Shown here one piece after another: positions 8,554 through 15,220 of a DNA stretch of 18,603 nt; within the stretch, counting starts at the first letter, position 1; every line of letters begins with the position of its first letter. The DNA is from JBEKTY01 sp049515555 (lineage in GTDB: Bacteria; Planctomycetota; Planctomycetia; Pirellulales; Thermoguttaceae). The stretch covers positions 1 to 18,603 of the forward strand of contig JBEKTY010000374.1 in NCBI GenBank assembly GCA_049515555.1. Direction: 5' to 3'. The position numbers were made by a program, and so were the translations under genes. The notes under the pieces are model-generated. The model saw nothing but the letters and a program-made list of their open reading frames with translations. It was not told where the DNA came from and did no database searches.

Positions 8554-9211
8554 GGCTCGACCCTCCTTCGGCATATAGCGCCGCCGGGACGCGCAGCACG
8601 CCTGATTCCAGACGGGCAGCGAAGAACCGAGGCTCGCCGCGGCCGGAATGGCCCGGGGCATAGTCCAGGTCGAAAAGCATGCGGCCCAGGTCGTCGGTCA
8701 CGTCGATGGGCCGCTCGCTACCGTCGGGCGGCCCAAACTCCGCGGCGCACTCACGGCAGCCCAGGTACGGCCGGTGGTAGCACTGCCCCCGACCGACCCG
8801 GCGTCGGAACTGGTCGCGGTACTTCGCCACGTCGTCGGTTGCATGGGGCCGCAGGGCGATGTCGGCCTTGACCAGGTAGGCCACGTCGCGCAGGGCCAGG
8901 GAATGGCGCTGCGCCCGGTCCTCCTCGGCGAAGTAACCACCGCCCGATGCGTCCCAGCCACGCGCGGTCGAGACCACGGCCTTGCTGTTGACCTCGTTGC
9001 GGAGGATAGAAACGTGCCGGATGGGCTTGAGAATCGCGATTTCACAGACGCACCAGGAGAACTCCGGCTTCCAGAAAATGGCCTCCAGAACGCCCCGGGC
9101 GGCCGAGGGAGTCATCACCGGGTAGCTCACCCGCTCGGCCTTCATCTCGGGGCGAGTGAAACAGGCCAGCTCGCCCCACACTTTCACCTCCAAGGGTGGT
9201 GAATACGTCAC
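8543..9211 (-). CDS. cas5c: Cas5c (Cas5d), pre-crRNA endonuclease and Cascade subunit
   Basis: In type I-C, Cas5c replaces Cas6: it cuts the repeat 3' of the hairpin and stays on the 5' handle. No cas6 is present here. The 222 residues begin VKVWGELACFTRPEMKAER, the conserved Cas5c N-terminus, then FWKPEFSWCVCEI, LKPIRHVSILRNEV and the signature GQCYHRPYLGCRECAAEF. I did not assign catalytic residues; Y30 and H103 (AQRHSLALRD) are possible parts of the active site. The start is GTG at 9211, with GGGAGG six bases upstream. An ATG two bases earlier is out of frame and is followed at once by a stop. It starts 14 nt after cas3 and overlaps cas8c by 11 nt. Confidence 0.96.
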   Translation of the reverse strand: MTYSPPLEVKVWGELACFTRPEMKAERVSYPVMTPSAARGVLEAIFWKPEFSWCVCEIAILKPIRHVSILRNEVNSKAVVSTARGWDASGGGYFAEEDRAQRHSLALRDVAYLVKADIALRPHATDDVAKYRDQFRRRVGRGQCYHRPYLGCRECAAEFGPPDGSERPIDVTDDLGRMLFDLDYAPGHSGRGEPRFFAARLESGVLRVPAALYAEGGSSHAP

Positions 9212-9225
9212 ATCGGGCCTCCCTT

Positions 9226-11412
9226 CTAAACAACGAGGGTTTCGGGATCTTGTCCCTTCGGGACCAGTCCACGTATGGGGTCATAACCGCCACACCACCG
9301 CCACAGGCCGGTCTGTAGTTCGTCCAGCAAACCGTCGCGCTGGTATTGCGGCAACAGGTGCGAATAGATGTTGACCAGGTAGGGCTGCAACCGGCGCAGG
9401 AGCCGCCGCGGTTCGTCCGTCTGCCGCGAGATGGCTTCCACGAGCCGATCTACCTCACGTTCATGCCCAGGCGGCCGGACCACCACGGAGACGTTGTCCG
9501 CGGGGATCATGCGGAAATGGTCCGCAACCTCCGGGAAGTCAAGCTTCGCCCGGAGGGCCTGGATCCCTTCTGCGTCCAATTCAACTTGCTGATAGAGGCG
9601 TTGGAAATACTGCCTGTAGGCGGCCGGGTCGTGCAGATCGAGCCCGGCGCGGAGCATCGCCGCGGCCAGGTCGTAGCCGGCGCGATAGGCGCCCGGTGGA
9701 ATTCCGCCCTCCAGCGGGTCGAATACCACGACCCGTCCGGCCTCCAGGCGACCCTCGCGGTTGCAGCGGCCCGCCGCCTGAACGATTCGATCAAGCGGTC
9801 CCACCGCACGCAGTACGACGGGGAAGTCGAGGTCCACTCCGGCCTCGACCACCTGGGTGGAAACCAGCCGGCAGGGTTCGCCCTGCTGCAAGCGGCGGCG
9901 AATCTGCCACAGAGTCTCCCGGCGATGGGCCCCGCACATAAGCGTGGAAAGATGAAGGGCCGAGGCATCGTCCAAGGCGTCCATCAGCGCCATGGCGTCG
10001 GCCTTGGTGTTGACGATCGCCAGGGCCTGGGGTTCGGCCCGCATCCGCTCGGCGACCCGCGGCCACGACCATCGCTCGGTGAGGGCCGGCACCTCGTAGC
10101 AGACGCGCCGCAGCTCCTGGAAGTATCGTGAAGGATCGGGGATGATCTCCTGCACGTCCTTCAAGCCGCGCATGTAGGGAGATTCCTCCAGCGCGGGCTG
10201 CGTGGCCGTCGACAGCACCACGGTCGCGTGGTAGTGCTCGACGAGTTGCCGCAGGGCGTCGAGGATCGGCTCCAGAAGCCCAGGTGGAAGGGTCTGCACC
10301 TCATCCAGGACGATGACACTGCGGGCGAGGTTGTGGAGCTTGCGGCAGCGGCCTGGCCGATTGGCGAACAGGCTCTCGAATAGTTGGACGGTTGTAGTGA
10401 CCACGATTGGGGCGTCCCAGTTCTGGCTGGCCAGGCGGGACCATGTCTGCTCGGCCGTCACCGGGGCGTCGCCGGTCTCCCCCCAGCCCACGGCACTGTG
10501 ATGTTCCAGAACCGTGCCTTCCTCGTCGCCAAAAACGCCACGGTACACGTCGGCCGACTGCTCAATGATGCTGGTGTAGGGGATAGCCACAATCACCCGG
10601 TCGAGTCGGTGCTGGAGGGCGTGCGGCAGGGCGAATCCCAGCATGGACCGGGTCTTGCCGGCACCGGTCGGCGCGGTCAGGCGAAAGAAGCCCTGCGGGC
10701 GCGTCGCGGCAGCCAGGCAGTGCTGGTAGATTTCTCGACGAGCCCGGTTGATTCGACCGGTTGTGCCAGAGATCAGCGAAAGCTGGCTCTGTTGGAGTTG
10801 TGCCCAGAGCTGGCCAAGGTCCGCCCCCACGTTTCGGCGGGAGGATTGGCTGGGGTAGAAGTGGGCTTCGGTATCCAGGAAATCGGCATCCACCAGCGCG
10901 CTGAAAAGCATGCGGATGAAGAATTCGGCGACGCGGGCAACAGCGTCTTTCGGTTGCGCTTGTGATCGGGCCGTGAGGAACTCAGGCAGATGGGCCTGGA
11001 TTGGGCTGCCGGGCGCCAGAGCCGGCATAGCCCGCTGGGCGAGCGCCAGAGCTTCCTGCACGGCCGGCATCGTGGATTTCTCACGAATTCGGACGCGCAG
11101 GTCCTCACGGCTGCCCAGCCCGGCGTGGTGTCCCCCGATCGCGAAGGCCAGGAGGTCAAGGAACCCCGCCGCGTGGACGGCGCCGGCGCTGGAATGGTCG
11201 GGGCCACGCCGGCCCTCGGGGCATTCCAGGTACGCGGCGAAGTCTGGGTGGAACTTGCCCAGGTCGTGCCACAGGCCGACCCAATATCCCAGCTCGCCCG
11301 CCTCGAATTTGCCGGCCAGCTTGCGCGCCGCGCCTGACACCTGGGTCAGGTGGTCGACCAGGCAATGCCTGACTCCGGCACGGTTCTGCGAATGGGCGAA
11401 GTAACGCTCCAT
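9226..11412 (-). CDS. cas3: Cas3, HD nuclease-helicase of type I-C
   Basis: Cas3 is recruited to Cascade-bound targets, where it nicks and processively degrades DNA. The N-terminal HD nuclease shows D20-H21, the metal pair H49-D50 in GLWHDLGKFH, H73 and H95-H96 in IGGHHAGLG. The SF2 helicase follows: Walker A TAPTGAGKT (246-254), the DEVQ box (370-373) in VLDEVQTLPP, motif III STAT (401-404), and motifs V and VI in STQVVEAGVDLDF and QAAGRCNREG. At 728 residues, with the HD domain fused in front, it is the usual I-C form. The ATG at 11412 follows GGAGGGGAG directly. It is the first gene of the operon. Confidence 0.97.
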   Translation of the reverse strand: MERYFAHSQNRAGVRHCLVDHLTQVSGAARKLAGKFEAGELGYWVGLWHDLGKFHPDFAAYLECPEGRRGPDHSSAGAVHAAGFLDLLAFAIGGHHAGLGSREDLRVRIREKSTMPAVQEALALAQRAMPALAPGSPIQAHLPEFLTARSQAQPKDAVARVAEFFIRMLFSALVDADFLDTEAHFYPSQSSRRNVGADLGQLWAQLQQSQLSLISGTTGRINRARREIYQHCLAAATRPQGFFRLTAPTGAGKTRSMLGFALPHALQHRLDRVIVAIPYTSIIEQSADVYRGVFGDEEGTVLEHHSAVGWGETGDAPVTAEQTWSRLASQNWDAPIVVTTTVQLFESLFANRPGRCRKLHNLARSVIVLDEVQTLPPGLLEPILDALRQLVEHYHATVVLSTATQPALEESPYMRGLKDVQEIIPDPSRYFQELRRVCYEVPALTERWSWPRVAERMRAEPQALAIVNTKADAMALMDALDDASALHLSTLMCGAHRRETLWQIRRRLQQGEPCRLVSTQVVEAGVDLDFPVVLRAVGPLDRIVQAAGRCNREGRLEAGRVVVFDPLEGGIPPGAYRAGYDLAAAMLRAGLDLHDPAAYRQYFQRLYQQVELDAEGIQALRAKLDFPEVADHFRMIPADNVSVVVRPPGHEREVDRLVEAISRQTDEPRRLLRRLQPYLVNIYSHLLPQYQRDGLLDELQTGLWRWCGGYDPIRGLVPKGQDPETLVV

Positions 11413-11453
11413 CTCCCCTCCGAAGTCCGCGGGGAACCTGTGCCCTTTGGTTT

Positions 11454-11482
11454 ATTGTATGAACTATCGTGCAGCGATGCAC
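11454..11482 (-). promoter_or_regulatory. Candidate cas operon promoter with a hairpin at the -35 position
   Basis: In the leftward sense a good -10, TACAAT (11459 down to 11454), lies about 40 bp ahead of the cas3 start. There is no clear -35. Its place is taken by a dyad GTGCA-GCGA-TGCAC (11469-11482), which might be an activator or repressor site. This is a judgement from sequence similarity only. Confidence 0.45.
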
Positions 11483-11513
11483 CCAATGTATGGTTTCCGT
11501 CCCCTGCCTTGAA

Positions 11514-11573
11514 GGGGACCGCACCGATTTTCCGCGTGTCCGCAACGGACAGGCGGACGACGATTGGGGCCCC
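11514..11573. repeat. Palindromic REP-like element, copy 1
   Basis: This stretch runs from GGGGACC to GGGGCCCC with a central dyad TGTCCG-CAA-CGGACA and outer CGATTTTC versus CGACGATTGG arms. It resembles the element at 12714-12777 over its whole length, sharing the central TGTCC/GGACAGGC dyad and the GATTTTC arm. Such dispersed palindromes often behave as REP or small non-autonomous elements. No transposase is visible here. Confidence 0.7.
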
Positions 11574-11630
11574 ACCTGCTACGCCACATTCGTGCAACCA
11601 CAAGATAAATACGAAACTGGGCTTGCAATT

Positions 11631-11659
11631 TGGACAAGAATATGATACAAGTGTATAGT
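11631..11659 (+). promoter_or_regulatory. Strong-looking rightward sigma70-type promoter facing the repeat block
   Basis: TGGACA (11631-11636, 5 of 6 to consensus) and TATAGT (11654-11659, 5 of 6) are separated by exactly 17 bp. Transcription would enter the gene-free repeat region to the right, divergent from the cas operon. No good open reading frame follows, so the product would be a non-coding or chance transcript. Confidence 0.5.
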
Positions 11660-11662
11660 ATA

Positions 11663-11834
11663 GGGGCGAGGGGTGAGTGGGGAGTGGGGAGTGGTGAGGG
11701 CGGACGGGGGAGGGCGGAAAACCCAAGGCCAAAGACCAAAGGCCAAAGAGCGTTTTCAGTGCTCGGTTTTCAGTTTTCAGCACGAGCCCGACAACTGACA
11801 ACGAGTCGCTAGCCACTACCCACTACCCACCACC
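11663..11834. repeat. Compound low-complexity inverted repeat, copy A
   Basis: The order is a G-rich arm of tandem GTGGGGA-like units, a heptamer tract of AAAGACC/AAAGGCC, a conserved core CAGTGCTCGGTTTTCAG, and a C-rich arm of ACCCACT units. The arms are complementary to each other, so the copy can fold into a long imperfect hairpin. Copies B and C share the layout. Confidence 0.85.
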
Positions 11835-11985
11835 GGGGGCAGGAAACCGCACATGTCGAACAAATACCTCACAAGACGTATAATTTTACGCTCACCGGCC
11901 GAATCGCTAATGCAAGCCAGCCAACGGGTTACAGACTTGTCGATCAACGTAAGTTTCGAACGGGGTGCGGAGGCGTTCGACGAGC
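11835..11985. repeat. Interspersed element E1
   Basis: This segment is homologous to 12290-12444. Shared blocks include GTCGAACA, AGACGTAT, TCACCGGCCGAATCGCT and GGTTACAGACTT. On the minus strand an open frame through both copies aligns without gaps over about 40 codons, both giving SDSAGERK. However, the differences are mostly at first codon positions, so coding is not supported. I do not recognise the family. Confidence 0.75.
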
Positions 11986-12180
11986 CGAGGGGCGCGGGGA
12001 AAGGGACGAGTGGCGAGGGGTGGGTGGCGAGGGGCGAGGGATGAAGGATGAAGGATGAACGCGGAGGGCGGAAAGACCCAAGACCAAAGACCCAAGACCC
12101 AAGGCCAAAGAGCGTTTTCAGTGCTCGGTTTTCAGTTTTCAGCATGAGCCCGAACGCTGAACACTGACCGCTGAACACTA
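11986..12180. repeat. Compound low-complexity repeat, copy B
   Basis: The layout is as in copy A: a G-rich arm (GGCGAGGGG, then GGATGAA three times), AAGACCC heptamers, the core CAGTGCTCGGTTTTCAG, and a CACTGA-rich tail. The C-rich right arm is lacking. It is replaced after 12181 by unrelated sequence. Confidence 0.85.
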
Positions 12181-12289
12181 AAGGTCAATCCGTGTTCATC
12201 CGTGGCTCAATTGTCCGCAGATTTCAAAGCTGCGCGCACCCCGGGCCACCAAAAAACTGCGGAAGTGGAAGGCGGCCAAGCGGTTATGG
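12181..12289. other. Short spacer with an AATCCGTGTTCATCCGTGG motif
   Basis: Positions 12186-12204 carry AATCCGTGTTCATCCGTGG, containing the direct repeat ATCCGTG. I have the impression that this wording recurs in intergenic DNA of planctomycetes and relatives, but could not check. The rest, to 12289, shows no gene or clear structure. Confidence 0.4.
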
Positions 12290-12444
12290 CGACGGGAAGG
12301 GCACAAGTCGAACACGTACCCCTGCAGACGTATGACTTTACGTTCACCGGCCGAATCGCTAGTGCAAGAGGGCAAACTGGTTACAGACTTTTCAGACACG
12401 GTAACTTCTGAAAGGTACCTTGAGGCGGGCGACTGTTCGACAGG
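12290..12444. repeat. Interspersed element E2
   Basis: This is the second copy of E1. A 67-codon minus-strand frame (12196-12399, GTG start) covers much of it, but its putative ribosome-binding site is poor and I do not call it a gene. E1 is followed by compound repeat B and E2 by C, so a larger E-plus-compound unit seems to have been duplicated in tandem. Confidence 0.75.
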
Positions 12445-12588
12445 CGGAGGGATGAGGGATGAGGGATGAGTGGCAAGGGCGGAAGACCCAAGACCAAAAC
12501 ATGAGTTTTCAGTGCTCGGTTTTCAGTTTTCAGCATGAGCCCGAACACTGAACACTGAACGCTGAAAACTCGTCCCTCGCCCCTCGCC
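12445..12588. repeat. Compound low-complexity inverted repeat, copy C
   Basis: The layout is GGATGAG three times, AAGACC units, the same core CAGTGCTCGGTTTTCAG, CACTGAA heptamers, then a C-rich arm CCCTCGCC. The inner arms GAGTTTTCAG (12503-12512) and CTGAAAACTC (12562-12571) are perfectly complementary, and the outer G-rich and C-rich arms continue the pairing. Confidence 0.85.
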
Positions 12589-12595
12589 AAACCAA

Positions 12596-12630
12596 ACGGC
12601 GGCTCGACCTCGTTAGGGCCGAGCCGCCGT
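12596..12630 (-). terminator. Possible terminator of the YTV gene
   Basis: A perfect 11-bp stem ACGGCGGCTCG/CGAGCCGCCGT (12596-12606 with 12620-12630) encloses a 13-nt loop. Leftward it is followed by a TTTGGTTTGG stretch, which is only partly T-rich, so termination is plausible but not certain. Confidence 0.5.
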
Positions 12631-12713
12631 CTTGGCTAGACCAGACCTTCTGAATCGCGTCGGAAGGCAGACACGTTCCTCATGCCACTGCTGGCCGCCG
12701 TCTGCCCCTGGGA

Positions 12714-12777
12714 GGGGGACAGTCCCATTTTCGGCCTGTCCACGGCGGACAGGCGGGCGAAAATCGGGACCGTCCCC
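12714..12777. repeat. Palindromic REP-like element, copy 2
   Basis: The ends GGGGACAGTCCC and GGGACCGTCCCC are near-complementary, next come ATTTTCG and CGAAAAT, and the centre is a perfect dyad GCCTGTCC-ACGGC-GGACAGGC (12734-12754). It lies just past the stop of the YTV gene and matches 11514-11573. Confidence 0.8.
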
Positions 12778-12792
12778 GGGCTCCGCCGCTCC

Positions 12793-14319
12793 CTAGCGAC
12801 CCCCGCGGCAGGGACACGGGCAGCAGACCGTGACCGGCACCTGCTTGCACACCACCACCGGAACGCAGCGGGTCACCGTGTAGCACACCTCCCGCGGCAC
12901 CAGCTTCCAGCAGTTGACCGTCTTCTCGTAGCACACCGGCTTGCAGACCGTATAAGGCACCTGCTTGACCCGCGTCTCCGCAACCATCTTGCAGACCTTG
13001 TACGGAATCTCACGGCTGTGGCACTCCTTGACCATGTGGCAGACCTGGTAGGTGCAGGTCTTCACCCGGTTCTCAGACACCATGCGGCAGACCTGGTAGG
13101 TGCAGGTCTTCACGCGGGTCTCGGGCACCATCCGACAGACCTGGTAGGTGCAGGTCTTCACGCGGGTCTCGGGTACCATGCGGCACACGGTGTAGGGGAT
13201 CCGCTTCTCGCAGCACTCGCGGACCATGTGGCAGACCTGGTAGGTGCAGGTCTTGACGCGGGTCTCGGGCACCATGCGGCACACGGTGTAGGGAACCTTC
13301 TTCACGCAGGTCTCGCGCACCCACCGCGTGCACTCGACCTCTTTCTCGCACACCTCCGGCACCCAAACGCGGCACTGCATGGTCGGGCAGCAGCCCTCGC
13401 AGCAGGGGTCGCAACGGCGGCAGCAGCAGGCCACCTGCCGGCACTCCCAGTGGCCGCAGCACACGCGGACCGTCTTGGTGCACGTCACCGGCCGGCACAC
13501 GCTATAGCACACCTCGCGCTCGCAGTTCTCGTACACCGGCTTGCACACCGTATAGCAGACGTCCTTGCTGCAGGTTTCCCAGACGGGCTTGCAGACCGTG
13601 TAGTGGCACACCCGCTCGCAGGTCTCGTACACCGGCTTGCAGACCGTGTAGCAGTAGTTCCTGGTGCAGGTCTCGTACACCGGCTTGCAGACCGTGTAGC
13701 GGCACACCCGCTCGCAGTTCTCGTACACCGGCTTGCAGACCGTGTAGCAGATGTTCCTGGTGCAGGTCTCGTACACCGGCTTGCAGACCGTGTAGTGGCA
13801 CACCCGCTCGCAGGTCTCGTACACCGGCTTGCAGACGGTGTAGCAGTAGTTCTTGGTGCAGGTCTCGTACACCGGCTTGCAGACCGTGTAGCAGATGTCC
13901 TTGGTGCGGGTTTCCCACACCGGCTTGCAGACCGTGTAGCAGATGTCCTTGCTGCAGGTTTCCCAGACGGGCTTGCAGACCGTGTAGTTGCACACGCGGA
14001 CCTGGGTCTCCCAGCACGGCCGGCAGACCGTATAGGTGCACTCGCGGTAGCAGGTCTCGGGCACGTATTTCGTGCAATGGATCGTTTTCTGCTCGCACAC
14101 CCGTTCCCAGCAGGTCTTGTGGCACGTGTACTGCCGCTGCTCGTGAACGACCTCCTTGCAGGTCTTCATGACCGTGCAGGTTTGGCAGCAGCACTCCTTT
14201 GGGCAGCACTCGTCGCAGCAACGGCACCGGGCAATGCCGCACAGGCTGGCATCCGCCCGGCTGGTCACAATCGCAGCCAGCACCACTGCAATCCACGCTA
14301 ACCCCAACACCTTCTTCAT
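12793..14319 (-). CDS. Secreted cysteine-rich YTV-repeat protein (planctomycete cell-wall type)
   Basis: The 508-residue protein opens with a signal peptide (MKK, hydrophobic LGLAWIAVVLAAIV, likely cut near ADA) and holds about 90 cysteines. Residues 96-271 are eleven 16-residue units of the form YTVCKPVYETC. Residues 272-342 are a linker with Cys clusters (CCCRRCDPCCEGCC). Residues 343-470 are eight related units of the type TYQVCRMVPETRVKTC. A short CPCPC tail ends it. YTV-motif proteins of this kind are known from planctomycetes and were linked to the proteinaceous cell wall, where disulfides may cross-link them. The ATG at 14319 has GGAGG six bases upstream. It is monocistronic and opposite in direction to the tRNA. 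Its structural role is inferred from family knowledge. Confidence 0.88.
   Translation of the reverse strand: MKKVLGLAWIAVVLAAIVTSRADASLCGIARCRCCDECCPKECCCQTCTVMKTCKEVVHEQRQYTCHKTCWERVCEQKTIHCTKYVPETCYRECTYTVCRPCWETQVRVCNYTVCKPVWETCSKDICYTVCKPVWETRTKDICYTVCKPVYETCTKNYCYTVCKPVYETCERVCHYTVCKPVYETCTRNICYTVCKPVYENCERVCRYTVCKPVYETCTRNYCYTVCKPVYETCERVCHYTVCKPVWETCSKDVCYTVCKPVYENCEREVCYSVCRPVTCTKTVRVCCGHWECRQVACCCRRCDPCCEGCCPTMQCRVWVPEVCEKEVECTRWVRETCVKKVPYTVCRMVPETRVKTCTYQVCHMVRECCEKRIPYTVCRMVPETRVKTCTYQVCRMVPETRVKTCTYQVCRMVSENRVKTCTYQVCHMVKECHSREIPYKVCKMVAETRVKQVPYTVCKPVCYEKTVNCWKLVPREVCYTVTRCVPVVVCKQVPVTVCCPCPCRGGR
12910..13293 (-). repeat. 48-bp coding repeats, second block (8 units)
   Basis: These encode eight 16-residue units alternating YTVCRMVPETRVKTC and YQVCHMVRECCEKRI types. 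Some units are nearly identical in DNA, suggesting recent expansion or conversion. Confidence 0.85.
13507..14034 (-). repeat. 48-bp coding repeats, first block (11 units)
   Basis: These encode eleven 16-residue units of YTVCKPV type. Neighbouring units alternate ETCTKN/ETCTRN and ETCERVC endings, so a 96-bp higher-order repeat is visible in the middle of the block. Confidence 0.88.
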
Positions 14320-14636
14320 CGCACGCCTCCTTCCGGCACCGCGGGAACGATGGGTCGATTGTCCTGGTCTAGTCGGCAGGAAGCGATCCCCGCCGAGGTC
14401 TTGGTCGTCCTTACCTTTTTTTCTGCATTTGCTGGCTTGTCGGGTGAGCTAATGCGCCTGCCGTGTCTTTTTCTGCGCAGAGCGCGCAAGCACCCCAGAA
14501 CAACCATTCTTCATGGATTGTTATCGGCAAGCTGGGACAAACACTTGATGTGGAAAGTCTCGGAAGTCTGGGGTGTACAGCATATATGAGAAGAGTTTAT
14601 CTTGTGCGACTCTCGACTCACCGGCCGCTACTCCCC
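14320..14636. other. Gene-free stretch upstream of the YTV gene
   Basis: This stretch separates the divergent YTV gene and tRNA. It must hold the YTV promoter, but I could not pick one with both boxes. A TTTTTCTGC motif occurs twice (about 14419 and 14467). No open reading frame here looks real. Confidence 0.5.
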
Positions 14637-14665
14637 TTGCCGAAATCTCGACGACGAAATAACAT
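14637..14665 (+). promoter_or_regulatory. Promoter of tRNA-Gln
   Basis: TTGCCG (14637-14642) and TAACAT (14660-14665) are 17 bp apart, each 4 of 6 to the sigma70 consensus. The predicted start lies about 17 bases ahead of the tRNA. Confidence 0.55.
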
Positions 14666-14688
14666 ACGGTTGTTGTCGTTGAAGTTCC

Positions 14689-14759
14689 TACCCGGTGGTG
14701 TAATGGTAACACAAGGGACTTTGGCTCCCTCGTTCCTGGTTCGAGTCCAGGCCGGGTAG
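14689..14759 (+). tRNA. trnQ: tRNA-Gln, anticodon UUG
   Basis: A full cloverleaf can be drawn: acceptor TACCCGG/CCGGGTA, D stem GTGT/ACAC, anticodon stem AGGGA/TCCCT with loop CTTTGGC (anticodon TTG), T stem CCTGG/CCAGG with loop TTCGAGT, and discriminator G73. The weak T1-A72 pair and G73 are typical of tRNA-Gln. CCA is not encoded. It decodes CAA (and CAG by wobble). Confidence 0.96.
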
Positions 14760-14776
14760 CTCTGTTTCGCGCCGAG

Positions 14777-14804
14777 AACGGTCTGCGATAGGGGGGCCGT
14801 TTTT
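14777..14804 (+). terminator. Intrinsic terminator after tRNA-Gln
   Basis: AACGGTC (14777-14783) pairs with GGCCGTT (14795-14801), one G-U included, followed by a run of five T. It lies 17 nt after the tRNA. Confidence 0.65.
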
Positions 14805-14884
14805 CGGTTTCCGCGGGTAATTCGGCCTCGGCCGGTCGGGTTTGTGGTGCGAATTCTCGGCCCGTGGGCTGGCGGCCGGGCGCT

Positions 14885-14905
14885 CCGGCGGCTGTTGGCC
14901 GCCGG
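14885..14905. repeat. GC-rich hairpin
   Basis: CCGGCGG and CCGCCGG form a perfect 7-bp stem around CTGTTGG. It has no T-run, so it is not a terminator. Its role is unknown. Confidence 0.6.
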
Positions 14906-14932
14906 CTAGTGCCTCGACCGACGTGAAATGAC

Positions 14933-14997
14933 GGGTGCCACGGTTGGCTTGCCCAACCGTGTTCTCGGCACTGCTGGACAAGCCAGCAGTGGCACCC
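14933..14997. repeat. Three-way-junction inverted repeat
   Basis: An outer stem GGGTGC (14933-14938) with GCACCC (14992-14997) encloses two perfect 9-bp hairpins. The first is CACGGTTGG/CCAACCGTG (14939-14961, 5-nt loop). The second is CACTGCTGG/CCAGCAGTG (14969-14991, 5-nt loop). They are separated by TTCTCGG. Every base outside the loops and this linker pairs. It sits between the tRNA terminator and the rpsB promoter. I think related palindromes are dispersed in planctomycete genomes, but that needs a search. Confidence 0.85.
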
Positions 14998-15061
14998 AAA
15001 CTGTCAACCGAGGACGGTCGGGGCGTTAGTGGCGGACTGGCGGCTGCTGATGGCCCGCCGG

Positions 15062-15090
15062 TTGACTACACAGCCGGAAATCATTAGACT
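15062..15090 (+). promoter_or_regulatory. Promoter of the rpsB-tsf-pyrH-frr operon
   Basis: TTGACT (15062-15067, 5 of 6) and TAGACT (15085-15090, 4 of 6) are separated by 17 bp. The predicted start near 15097 leaves a 5' leader of about 125 nt before rpsB, long enough for ribosomal-protein feedback control, though I could not recognise a defined S2 site. Confidence 0.65.
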
Positions 15091-15220
15091 TTTGGGTCTA
15101 GCGCCTTGAACGGTCCAGGGCGACCCAGAGTAAACGAACTGACCGAGACACCCAACGAACGCCGGACGCCTCCCTCGCAAGGGTGGACTTTGCCGGTGTG
15201 CCTTTCCAGGAGACGTACTT

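Noticed and set aside
8554..8661. 36-codon N-terminal extension of cas8c
   Set aside because: It overlaps cas5c, is not Csd1-like, and the downstream ATG has a clear GGAGG.
11350..11658. 102-codon plus-strand frame upstream of cas3
   Set aside because: It is partly antisense to cas3 and runs through the cas promoter and a palindromic element, with no protein-like features.
11413..12792. A hidden defence or accessory gene in the gap between cas3 and the YTV gene
   Set aside because: All frames there are short, made of low-complexity repeat sequence, and lack convincing starts.
12682..14301. 539-codon frame antisense to the YTV gene
   Set aside because: The regular codon pattern of the 48-bp repeats leaves the opposite strand open. 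The sense frame has a signal peptide, a good Shine-Dalgarno and a recognised motif.
14521..14712. 63-codon minus-strand frame over the tRNA promoter and 5' end
   Set aside because: It overlaps the tRNA and its promoter, has no ribosome-binding site, and matches no family I know.
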